Positions 25,884 to 33,102 of a stretch of DNA of 64,000 bases are shown here, piece by piece (within the stretch, counting starts at the first letter, position 1; the number at the start of each line of letters is the position of its first letter). The stretch is from DASXHY01 sp035552155. Lineage in GTDB: Bacteria > Verrucomicrobiota > Verrucomicrobiia > Limisphaerales > DASXHY01. The notes beneath the pieces are model-generated. The model did not search any database. It saw nothing but the letters and a program-made list of their open reading frames with translations, and was not told where the DNA came from. The position numbers and the translations under genes are program-made. The DNA lies in assembly GCA_035552155.1 (NCBI GenBank), contig DASZLX010000046.1, forward strand, positions 62,001 to 126,000, written 5' to 3'.

Positions 25884-26474
25884 CTACTCCATAAGTCTGA
25901 ACCAGTCTTTGACTGTGAGCTGAAGTCGAAGGACTTCATCTTCTGAGAGCTTAGCACAGTGTGCGATAGGATTTCGTAACGTGTTCAGATTGGATAAAAC
26001 TCGCTCAACTGCTTTCCTGCTGCTGAAGATAGAACCAAAGATATCCCAATTTGAGGTGATGATTACGGTTAGCTCCCCGAAGGTCGTGTAGTCAAGATTG
26101 TCTAAGGACCTTCGACTGACTCCACTGTCAACTTCTTTAGTAATCCTCGTCTGAACCTCTTGCGCAACGGCCGATGGCACTTTGCCTGAGTCCCACCACG
26201 TAGTTCCTATCGTTTCTTCCATGGTCTCCGTGATTAGCTTTCGAATCGACTTTTCGAGGCAATAGAATGCCTCAAAGTGCAATGCCATTTCGGCAGCCTC
26301 TCGTCTGACATCCTTCTCAAACTGAGGGAACAAATCGGCCTTCACTGGTTTGCCTTGGCCTTTTGTATGGCCAAGTTCCAAATCAAATCGACTTTCGATG
26401 TCCTGTAGTTCCGAAGTGATTTGATACCCTGACATTCCAAAAGCCCGGACGATTGAATCTCCCTTAGGCTTCAT
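25884..26474 (-). CDS. HEPN-domain protein (Swt1-like), candidate RNase toxin
   Basis: A 196-residue helical protein. Its C-terminus has NTLRNPIAHCAKLSEDE, in which RNPIAH (Arg167-His172) is the R-x4-H signature of HEPN domains. The surrounding helices (HFEAFYCLEKSIRKLI, YTTFGELTVIITSNWDIFG, KAVERVLSNLNTLRNPIAH) match the Swt1-type HEPN layout. HEPN proteins with this motif are often metal-independent RNases in toxin-antitoxin and phage-defence systems, though some are inactive partners. The start codon overlaps the preceding DUF5343 gene by 11 bases, so the two are made together. Codon use is more AT-rich than in the flanking core genes, as judged by eye. Activity and target are unknown. Confidence 0.75.
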   Translation of the reverse strand: MKPKGDSIVRAFGMSGYQITSELQDIESRFDLELGHTKGQGKPVKADLFPQFEKDVRREAAEMALHFEAFYCLEKSIRKLITETMEETIGTTWWDSGKVPSAVAQEVQTRITKEVDSGVSRRSLDNLDYTTFGELTVIITSNWDIFGSIFSSRKAVERVLSNLNTLRNPIAHCAKLSEDEVLRLQLTVKDWFRLME

Positions 26475-27105
26475 CGTTCTCAGAAAGAAGGTTTTCCTTT
26501 AAACTTTTGAAAATCGCATTGAACACGGCAATATCAGAGGTTGCAGGAAGATTGAGATTGATCGTATAGGACAAGTTCATGCCAACTCTTTTTGACCGAT
26601 GGAGCAAGTCCGGCTTGGGCTCTTGAGAGCGGGGTATTACTGCGGTAGTAGAATTCTCCTGCTCTTTGCTTAGAGAGGGGCTATTAAAATTCGCAAATTT
26701 CTTCAGTGCTTCGATTGCGGCGACCACGTTTTCAGGGACAGAGGAATCCTTGGCCGCCCCCGTTTCCTCTATAACAATTCCCTTTAGCTCCTCTTTGGAG
26801 AGAGCATGCATGAATTCGTTTCGGCGGTAAAGTGGACTGTAGGCTACCTTCAATGCATCGGCAATTGCCGATCCGGAAGTGGCGACGTTCCTAAACCGTT
26901 TATAAGTCTCGCTCGGCGTTCCATCTTGGTTGACAAACCCCGTTTTCCGCAGAAAAGCCGTGATCTGGTCTCCGGAGCCGCCAGGTATTTTTAGGATAGT
27001 TTTGACGAAGTCCTGCGTAACTCGCTCTGGAGTCGCAGCAGATTTAATTGCGATGAGCGCCTTCTCAATGTTCCCGGGCGCAGTTACGTATGGTAATGTA
27101 GCCAT
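26464..27105 (-). CDS. DUF5343-family protein, partner of the HEPN protein
   Basis: A 213-residue protein. The N-terminal 130 residues look like DUF5343: MATLPYVTAPGNIEKALIAI, a winged-helix-like ITAFLRKTGFVNQDGTPSETY, YSPLYRRNEFMHALSKEELK and VIEETG. A charged linker (about 155-175, EQENSTTAVIPRSQEPKP) leads to a C-terminal strand-rich tail (MNLSYTINLNLPATSDIAVFNAIFKSLKENL). DUF5343 has no established function. Here it precedes the HEPN gene with an 11-base overlap, which fits a regulator/antitoxin or a specificity subunit. A strong promoter lies 39-67 bases upstream (TTGACA-N17-TAACAT). A GGGAAAGAA ribosome site precedes the ATG. Confidence 0.78.
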   Translation of the reverse strand: MATLPYVTAPGNIEKALIAIKSAATPERVTQDFVKTILKIPGGSGDQITAFLRKTGFVNQDGTPSETYKRFRNVATSGSAIADALKVAYSPLYRRNEFMHALSKEELKGIVIEETGAAKDSSVPENVVAAIEALKKFANFNSPSLSKEQENSTTAVIPRSQEPKPDLLHRSKRVGMNLSYTINLNLPATSDIAVFNAIFKSLKENLLSENDEA

Positions 27106-27143
27106 AGATTCTTTCCCAACCTTGAATTTGACTTAAAGCAAGT

Positions 27144-27172
27144 ATGTTACGAATAAGCAAATCGTCTGTCAA
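27144..27172 (-). promoter_or_regulatory. Sigma-70 promoter of the DUF5343-HEPN pair
   Basis: On the minus strand, TTGACA (27172-27167), a 17-base spacer and TAACAT (27149-27144): a perfect -35, a 5/6 -10 and ideal spacing. It lies in the only gap of the islet (27106-27208), so the pair is transcribed apart from the three-gene cassette. Confidence 0.8.
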
Positions 27173-27208
27173 CGGTCTTGTCAGCAGTCATACGCTTAGC
27201 CATCCAGA

Positions 27209-27571
27209 CTATTCTTCGGCTTTGCGCCAAACGATAATTGCCTTATCTCGCATTTTTCGACAGACGCTTTTCTTCTTCCCGCCGCGCACTTCGGCATGCG
27301 CTTGATTCGGGCCGAACGGTTGGTCTGGCTCTACCGGACAATGAACAACCTGTTGTCCCAATGCTCTGCAATCACCGGTAACCAAGGAAACCACATAAGT
27401 CGAATTTTCGTCCGCTGCCGCCGCTGCGTTGCTATATTTCTCCCAGTTCACTGACATTTCCGCGGTATCGAAAGCGGCGGAAGAAATTCCGCCATTCTCT
27501 AAGCGATGCAAAAGAAGAATTCGGCGGAATAGGCGTGCCTCGTCTGGTATTTCTTCTACTGCAAAGGCCAT
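27209..27571 (-). CDS. Uncharacterised protein, third gene of an overlapping accessory cassette
   Basis: A 120-residue protein: IPDEARLFRRILLLHRLENGGISSAAFDTAEMSVNWEKYS, then VVSLVTGDCRALGQQVVHCPVEPD and PNQAHAEVRGGKKK...RDKAIIVW. The conserved-looking Asn-Gln-Ala-His-Ala-Glu-Val block and the cysteine-histidine pair (VVHCP) suggest a defined small fold, but I know no function. Its start overlaps the preceding gene by 16 bases (27556-27571), a strong sign of coupled translation. I recall this sequence style as a recurrent accessory gene beside proteins like the next entry; this was not checked. There is no signal peptide or membrane segment. Confidence 0.65.
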   Translation of the reverse strand: MAFAVEEIPDEARLFRRILLLHRLENGGISSAAFDTAEMSVNWEKYSNAAAAADENSTYVVSLVTGDCRALGQQVVHCPVEPDQPFGPNQAHAEVRGGKKKSVCRKMRDKAIIVWRKAEE

Positions 27572-28344
27572 ATCAGCTCGCTACCAGCCACCCAAAGGTA
27601 AAGCTTCTCGATCTTGTCGAAATTACTCCTTTCGAACTCTGCTTCGAAGTATTGGTTTTCACCTTGCATTTCTTTGGAAGTGCCAACAGCAACCCAGCCT
27701 TCGGCGACTGCTTCGAGGTCGAGCGAACGTTTTGCCTCGTGCCATTCAATTTGCACGAAACCGTCAAAAGTTGGAACCAAGGAGGGCTCGTGAAATGACT
27801 TTCCGATATTCCACTTCAACCGTCTCACAGTCTCGACAACATCAGCGAGGACAGACGATTTCACTGCTTCTGCGCGTTTGCCGTCCCATTTCGGACCAAG
27901 GCCCGCTAACGTTCTAATTCTCTGGTGAAGCCGGGGACTAAGCGTCGCTGCGGTCTGAATTGCCATGCTCCGTGCGACTTCGTTCATCGACATCGTGTAA
28001 CAAACAAACGTCTCCTCGGTACCCGAGCGATATGTGCCAGTCGTGATGCCTGAACGTATCGAACCCTTCACGGCCAGTGAGCCAGACATCGTATCTAAAC
28101 GAATTGAGCCTGTTATGGGCAATGCATCAACCCTGACATCTGAACGAATCGAGGTCGTCCTGGGGAGCGAACCAAGCCTGGCATCCGCATGAACCAAGCC
28201 AGTCATGGGGAATGAACCAGATTCGAATGCGATCGCATTCCCCTCCTGCGAGATTGCGGTGCCAGTTATACCCGACAGGAAATGCCGAGCGTGTTTTCGC
28301 GGCTGTCTCAAGCCGCTTTCGGTTGGGCTAAAGACAAGGCTCAT
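27556..28344 (-). CDS. Uncharacterised protein with N-terminal 15-residue repeats, second gene of the cassette
   Basis: A 262-residue protein in two parts. Residues about 38-107 are encoded by 45-bp tandem units (28027-28231 on the plus strand). They give 15-residue repeats of the form GSLP-x-TGSIRSD, rich in Gly, Ser and Arg, possibly an extended or solenoid segment. The C-terminal 145 residues (IRTLAGLGPKWDGKRAEAVKSSV, SLVPTFDGFVQIEWH) form a conserved-looking domain with a WDG motif and a DG-x-VQIEW strand. The start overlaps the upstream gene's stop (ATGA 28341-28344), so the long N-terminus is likely real. Function is unknown. Confidence 0.62.
   Translation of the reverse strand: MSLVFSPTESGLRQPRKHARHFLSGITGTAISQEGNAIAFESGSFPMTGLVHADARLGSLPRTTSIRSDVRVDALPITGSIRLDTMSGSLAVKGSIRSGITTGTYRSGTEETFVCYTMSMNEVARSMAIQTAATLSPRLHQRIRTLAGLGPKWDGKRAEAVKSSVLADVVETVRRLKWNIGKSFHEPSLVPTFDGFVQIEWHEAKRSLDLEAVAEGWVAVGTSKEMQGENQYFEAEFERSNFDKIEKLYLWVAGSELIWPLQ
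28027..28231. repeat. 45-bp in-frame tandem repeat within an accessory gene
   Basis: Four full units start at 28052, 28097, 28142 and 28187, with a partial unit before them. Shared cores include GAACGWATCGA and GGCARTG-like blocks, moderately diverged. Because the unit is a multiple of three, copy number can change without frameshift. Confidence 0.7.
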
Positions 28345-29024
28345 TTCTTTTCCCTCGGAAACACTAGGTCTAATTTATCGGACGCCTGATTGCACGCTTC
28401 GTTCAACACTTGCAGGAGTTGGAGATTAAATTTCTTTTCCTTCAGCGTAGTCTGCCAAGTGAAGAAGAGACCGTCGTCGGGAAAGATCACAGAACGGTCG
28501 ACTGATACCCGGATTTCTTCGGGCCATATTTTACTGCACACATACGCAATCAAGCCGCATTTACTCACTTCGTTTTCTGATGCACCGAAGTTGAGAGACT
28601 TGGCGTATTGCTGAAAAAAATTCTTGGCCTGTTCAGCAGACGGGGCGACAGCCTGTGTCGTTGCTGTGATCAAAGTTGAATTCAATTCCGGGAGCGGCAG
28701 GTGCTCATAAACTTTTACTACGCAATCCACGAGAATTTCAAAATCCTTTTGGTTGGTCGCATTCTGAAGGTGAAGCCTGAAATCCTCTGATGTTACGTTG
28801 AGCGAACCGTTGCCATTGAACAACGTGAACGACAAATCGTAGTTGTACGCTCCGTCACCGCGCCTCAAGTTAATCTGTGTCGGCCTCAATCCGTAAGCCC
28901 CAAATGCCTCCAGACACTTTTGCGCCATGAGATCGAGTTGCGCCTCTTTATGGAGGATGGGTCTTTTGAAGAAGCTTTCAAAAGTCACCGCAACGATTTT
29001 TGTCGTAACTTCCACGCGCCGCAC
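28341..29024 (-). CDS. Uncharacterised protein, first gene of the cassette (possibly TIGR04255-like)
   Basis: A 227-residue protein starting at GTG 29024. It alternates strand and helix: VAVTFESFFKRPILHKEAQLDL, YNYDLSFTLFNGNGSLNVTSEDFRLHL, a helix FEILVDCVVKVYEHL, then RVSVDRSVIFPDDGLFFTWQTTL and a final helix LLQVLNEACNQASDKL. Size, the 'VTFES...' start and the terminal helix recall the sporadically distributed TIGR04255 family, but the match is weak. The stop overlaps the next start (ATGA), making a three-gene coupled operon read away from tRNA-Phe. No function can be assigned. The base composition is visibly more AT-rich than that of the core genes. Confidence 0.6.
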   Translation of the reverse strand: MRRVEVTTKIVAVTFESFFKRPILHKEAQLDLMAQKCLEAFGAYGLRPTQINLRRGDGAYNYDLSFTLFNGNGSLNVTSEDFRLHLQNATNQKDFEILVDCVVKVYEHLPLPELNSTLITATTQAVAPSAEQAKNFFQQYAKSLNFGASENEVSKCGLIAYVCSKIWPEEIRVSVDRSVIFPDDGLFFTWQTTLKEKKFNLQLLQVLNEACNQASDKLDLVFPREKK

Positions 29025-29178
29025 GATAGTCGCAAATCCCTACTGACGCAATACGTTTGGGGGAAACTGGGTAATTTCGACTCATAAGGGCAATTGGCGG
29101 TTGCCGGCGGTTGCCAGAAATCACCTTTTCCTCTCGAGTCGTTCTTATTCGACTCGATTGAGGTTTAAAAACGAAAAA

Positions 29179-29215
29179 ACGCGCAAATCGCCTTTATTTA
29201 GGCCGATTTGCGCGT
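29179..29215 (-). terminator. Rho-independent terminator of tRNA-Phe
   Basis: A 12-bp perfect stem, ACGCGCAAATCG/CGATTTGCGCGT, with a 13-base loop. On the minus strand it is followed by TTTTTTCGTTTTT. It lies 10 bases beyond the tRNA 3' end. Confidence 0.85.
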
Positions 29216-29224
29216 CTAAAACGA

Positions 29225-29300
<76 letters not shown>

Positions 29301-29426
29301 AGCCAGAGCCGCTTATTGAACTTGGCTTTGCCTCTCATGGCAAGACCGGATTTTCAATTCGGCTGAGCCAAAAATTGCGCCCTCCGAAACACTGTCTCAC
29401 AACCCGGCTGGGCGTCAATTGTCCAC

Positions 29427-30863
29427 TTATGCCTTATGCTGTTCCGACACATCCCGCACCGTATGCAGCCCAAGCTGCACCAGCTTCTCCCGCATTTTCA
29501 GGCGCGTGATGCCGAGCCAGCGCGCGGCCTTGGCTTGATTGCCCTGGGCCAACTGTATCGCCTGCGATAAAAGTTCCGGCTCAAGGTCGGCGATCATCTT
29601 CGCATAGGCGCCTTCCTCCTCGCCGCGTTGCACGCGCCCGAGTAGTTCGGCAATGTAAGCCGCGTGGGTCAGGTTCGAGACGGCCGGTGGCTTTTGCGCG
29701 CTCGCCAGGACCTGTTGCACGTGCTCCAGGCTCACCGCGAAAGGCCGCGCCTGCAGCATCGCCCGCCGGATCACATTCTCCAACTCGCGCACGTTGCCGG
29801 ACCATTTCTGGCTTTGCAGCAACGCGATGGCTTCCGGTTGCACCGACGGATTTTCCACGCCCAATTCCAGCGCGTGACGCTGCATGAAAAATTTCACCAG
29901 GTCCGGAATGTCCTCCGCCCGCTCGCTCAAGGGTGGCAGCGTGATCGTTACGACGCTCAGCCGATAAAATAAATCCTCCCGAAATTCCTTTTCCTGGATG
30001 GCGGCTTCCAGGTCGCGATGCGTGGCCGCCAGCACCCGCACATCGATCGGGAGCAATTCATCCCCCCCCACGCGCTGGAAACATTTTTCCTGCAATACCC
30101 GCAGCAGCTTGGCCTGCGTGTTCGAGGAGAGGTCGCCGATTTCATCCAGAAAAATCGTGCCGTTCTGCGCTTGCTCGAATCGTCCGATGCGGCGCGAATT
30201 CGCCCCGGTAAAACTGCCGCGCTCGTGGCCGAACAATTCGCTTTCGAGCAGCGTTTCCGGAATGGCCGCGCAATTCACCGCGATGAACGGTTCGTCCGCG
30301 CGATCACTATGCTGATAAATGGCGCGCGCGATGAGTTCCTTGCCGGTCCCGGTGGCGCCGCGAATCAACACCGTCACCGGGGTCGCCGCCACGCGCCCGA
30401 TTTCCTTGTAAATATTCTGCATCACGCGGCTGCTGCCGATGATGGCGCGCGAGGCCGACCGCGCCTCGCCGATTTCCACCGCCTCCGACATGCGCCGCGA
30501 ACTGGCCACAGCAGAAGCCGCCAGGTCGAGCAGTTCGTCGGCGTCAAACGGTTTTACCAGGTAATCGCACGCGCCGAGTTTCATCGCTTCGATGGCCGTC
30601 TCGGTAGTGCCGTGAGCGGTCATCATGATGATTGGCAACTTCGGTTTTGCGGAATGCAATTGCGCAATCAACTGCATGCCGCTGAGGCCGGGCAGTTTCA
30701 AATCCGTAATCACCAGGTCGCACGGGCGCTCCTGCGCCTGTGTGAGGCCCTGGTCGCCGCGCCCGGCCACGGTCACGGCGTAGCCTTCGTCCTGCAACAC
30801 CTTCTGCAGCGCCGACGCGGTGCTGCGGTCGTCTTCAATCAATAATATCTTCGCTTGCATCAT
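29427..30863 (-). CDS. NtrC-family sigma-54-dependent response regulator
   Basis: A 478-residue enhancer-binding protein. The receiver domain (1-125) has phosphoacceptor Asp in LVITDLKLPG. The AAA+ domain (about 140-380) has GATGTGKE (Walker A), the sigma-54-contacting loop GSFTGA (Ser in place of the usual Ala), GTIFLDEIGDL (Walker B) and an arginine-finger region REDLFYRL. A Fis-type helix-turn-helix ends the protein (NQAKAARWLGITRLKMREKL). It overlaps the end of the sensor kinase gene by 29 bases, so they form one operon. A sigma-54 promoter match lies upstream of that operon (32374-32392), which suggests autoregulation. Confidence 0.96.
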   Translation of the reverse strand: MMQAKILLIEDDRSTASALQKVLQDEGYAVTVAGRGDQGLTQAQERPCDLVITDLKLPGLSGMQLIAQLHSAKPKLPIIMMTAHGTTETAIEAMKLGACDYLVKPFDADELLDLAASAVASSRRMSEAVEIGEARSASRAIIGSSRVMQNIYKEIGRVAATPVTVLIRGATGTGKELIARAIYQHSDRADEPFIAVNCAAIPETLLESELFGHERGSFTGANSRRIGRFEQAQNGTIFLDEIGDLSSNTQAKLLRVLQEKCFQRVGGDELLPIDVRVLAATHRDLEAAIQEKEFREDLFYRLSVVTITLPPLSERAEDIPDLVKFFMQRHALELGVENPSVQPEAIALLQSQKWSGNVRELENVIRRAMLQARPFAVSLEHVQQVLASAQKPPAVSNLTHAAYIAELLGRVQRGEEEGAYAKMIADLEPELLSQAIQLAQGNQAKAARWLGITRLKMREKLVQLGLHTVRDVSEQHKA

Positions 30864-32325
30864 CTTCCACGGCCGGCAGCACGATCTCGAAGGTCGTGCC
30901 GCGCTTCACTTCGGTTTCATATCTTAGCAGCCCTCCGTGCTTTTCCACAATACGCGCCGAAACGGCCAATCCCAAGCCCGTCCCGCCTTCCTTCGTGGTA
31001 AAAAACGGATCGAACAGCCGCGCCTCGACCTCGGGCGGGATGCCGTTGCCCGTGTCTCTCACGGACAAAATCGCCAAAGGACGCGTCCGCGAATCGAGTT
31101 CCCCAATTTCCCGCCGAGCGCTCAGCGTGATGGCTCCGTTGCGCCCGATGCTCTCCGCGGAATTTTGGATCAAGTTGATCAACACCTGTTTCACTTGCTG
31201 CGCATCGGCATACACCATTGCATTGGCGGACTCGCTCTTGTCCAACCTCAATTCAATCGCGTCCTTCTGCAATTGCGGATTCAACAGCCGGTAAACCTCC
31301 TCCAGAATCCGTTCCGCGTCCGTCTTGCTCAGTTTCGGCGCCGAAGGCCGCGCGAACTGAAGAAAATCCTGCACGATGCCTTCCAGCCGGTTGATTTCAT
31401 TGCCGATCACCAGGGCCTCCTCGTTTTGCGCCACGGCCGGAATCGCCTTGCGCAGGCTGAACAGTCGAAATTTGATCGCCGTCAGCGGATTCCTGATTTC
31501 GTGCGCCACCCCCGAGGCGAGAATGCCGAGCGACGCTAGTTTTTCCTGCCGCTCGATGATCGAGCGACTCTCCGTCAGGCCCACTCGCAGCGGCGCAATC
31601 ATGCCGCGATAAACCATGATGGCCAGCAGAATCATCATCCCCACAATCATCGCCGAGCACACCATGAGAAGCTGCTGGTGGCTGGCGAGCGTCTCCTGCG
31701 TGCCGTGAAGGAACTCGCTGAATCCTTCCCGCTGTGAAGTCACCAAGTCATCGCACAAGGGAAACAGCCCGCTGGAAATTTCCCGCACCCGTTTATAGGT
31801 GACTTCGAACGAATGGGCGCTGACCGTGCCGTTGGTTACCGAGACAATTGCCGTGGCATTGGTTATGTAGGCATCGTAAAGCCCCTCGATCTGTTTCAAA
31901 ATCAGCAGTTGTTTGTCCACCTCCGCGTTTCTGAGAAGCTGAAGATTGGCCGTATCCGCCAAAAGGACATGGTTGGTCGCGATCCAGCCTTTCAATTCCG
32001 CCGAGTCGTTGAGAAACGCGTCACGAAACGTCGGATCCTGCGAAATGCCAAATTGAAGCAGTTTGTCATTCAGTCCGCGCAGCGCGCCGCGCAGATGCAC
32101 GCCCAGGTAAAAACTTTCACTCTTCACCGCCGCGTAATCCTTCTCCAGCCGGTCCAATTGCGTCCAAAGACTGTGCGTAATCCACGACAGCAGGATTGAG
32201 CCGCAGATGATCACGATCGCAAAACCGACCACGCGCACTTTGACCTGCGGCACCAGCCGGGTGATACGCCGGAATCCACCGGTGGAATGATTTGTTCCAT
32301 TCATACTCTTCTTCTTCTCATTCAT
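30835..32325 (-). CDS. Membrane sensor histidine kinase, partner of the NtrC-type regulator
   Basis: A transmembrane sensor of about 496 residues from ATG 32325. That start is chosen because GAGGG lies about 10 bases upstream; a TTG at 32349 is in frame but overlaps this ribosome site. Two membrane helices (about 27-47 and 227-247) enclose a helical sensor domain of about 180 residues. HisKA has the phosphoacceptor His in LASGVAHEIRNPLTAIK. HATPase boxes are NLIQNSAESIG, VRDTGNGIPPE and GGTGLGLAVSARIV. This is the NtrB/ZraS-like layout that phosphorylates sigma-54 activators. The signal is unknown. Confidence 0.93.
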   Translation of the reverse strand: MNEKKKSMNGTNHSTGGFRRITRLVPQVKVRVVGFAIVIICGSILLSWITHSLWTQLDRLEKDYAAVKSESFYLGVHLRGALRGLNDKLLQFGISQDPTFRDAFLNDSAELKGWIATNHVLLADTANLQLLRNAEVDKQLLILKQIEGLYDAYITNATAIVSVTNGTVSAHSFEVTYKRVREISSGLFPLCDDLVTSQREGFSEFLHGTQETLASHQQLLMVCSAMIVGMMILLAIMVYRGMIAPLRVGLTESRSIIERQEKLASLGILASGVAHEIRNPLTAIKFRLFSLRKAIPAVAQNEEALVIGNEINRLEGIVQDFLQFARPSAPKLSKTDAERILEEVYRLLNPQLQKDAIELRLDKSESANAMVYADAQQVKQVLINLIQNSAESIGRNGAITLSARREIGELDSRTRPLAILSVRDTGNGIPPEVEARLFDPFFTTKEGGTGLGLAVSARIVEKHGGLLRYETEVKRGTTFEIVLPAVEDDASEDIID

Positions 32326-32373
32326 CACACTGTATTCCCTCGAAAACAATTAAAATTCCAAATCAGGCCCCGA

Positions 32374-32392
32374 TTGGCATGGTCCGTGCCAA
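32374..32392. promoter_or_regulatory. Palindromic, apparently bidirectional sigma-54 promoter
   Basis: TTGGCATGGTCCGTGCCAA is a near-perfect inverted repeat. Read leftwards it gives TGGCACG-N4-ATGCC, and rightwards TGGCATG-N4-GTGCC. Both keep GG at -24 and GC at -12 with the required 12-base offset. Predicted starts are near 32365 (kinase operon) and 32401 (receiver gene). Confidence 0.65.
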
Positions 32393-32430
32393 TAGAAGAA
32401 AACCAATCGCCGTGACTCGATCGCGGATTT

Positions 32431-32910
32431 ATGAAGAAACATATTTTAATCGTGGATGACGATGCCTCCATTCGTTCCTCTTTGCAGAATATTCTCGCCG
32501 ATGGTGACTATGACGTCACCGTCGCCGAAGATGGCGACTCGGCCGAAGACAACTTTGCCAAAGCCGACTTGTTGATCCTGGACCTGTATCTCCCCGTTCA
32601 GGACGGCTGGGATATTTTGGGGCACGTCAATTCGAACTACCCGCTCCTGCCCGTCATCATCATCACCGGCCTCGTTAATCAGCTCGATGAAACCACCATC
32701 CCCGGCGCCTCGGCTTTTCTGGAAAAACCGATCGAAGTGCCGGTGCTGCTGCGAACCATCGAACGTCTCTTGAGCCAGACGCCGGACGAACGATTGGTGG
32801 AAGCCGGCAGAAATTCCTCGACCTGGCAGATGCCGCTGGCGCGCTCGGTCGCGGCTGAACACAGGCCCAAAGCGGTCAGTCGCGCCCTGAAAAAATTGCG
32901 CACGCACTGA
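32431..32910 (+). CDS. Single-domain response regulator with a short tail
   Basis: A 159-residue receiver protein: DDDASIRSSLQNILADGDYDV, phosphoacceptor Asp in LLILDLYLPVQDGWD, and conserved Lys in FLEKPIEVPVLLRTIERLL. The last 40 residues are basic (HRPKAVSRALKKLRTH) and carry no known output domain. It is divergent from the sensor kinase/NtrC operon and shares the palindromic sigma-54 site between them. It may be a second phosphate acceptor for that kinase, or a phosphate sink. Confidence 0.88.
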   Translation: MKKHILIVDDDASIRSSLQNILADGDYDVTVAEDGDSAEDNFAKADLLILDLYLPVQDGWDILGHVNSNYPLLPVIIITGLVNQLDETTIPGASAFLEKPIEVPVLLRTIERLLSQTPDERLVEAGRNSSTWQMPLARSVAAEHRPKAVSRALKKLRTH

Positions 32911-33102
32911 TGACTGACAGAAATTTGAAATTCGAAAACTGCGGCCGTCGAAGCCATCACTTACTTTCGGCGGAGCTTTCGCACGCGGATCGATGGTCCC
33001 CATCCATCGCGCGCTCCCTGCGCGCGTGCATTGCTCCCCGCGCCACCCGCGCCGCCCCCACCTCTATTATCCGGCGGGCGGGTGGTAATTGAAATCTCTT
33101 GA

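Noticed and set aside
28027..28231. CRISPR-like array
   Set aside because: The 45-bp units are contiguous, have no unique spacers, are diverged, and lie in frame in a gene. No cas gene is present.
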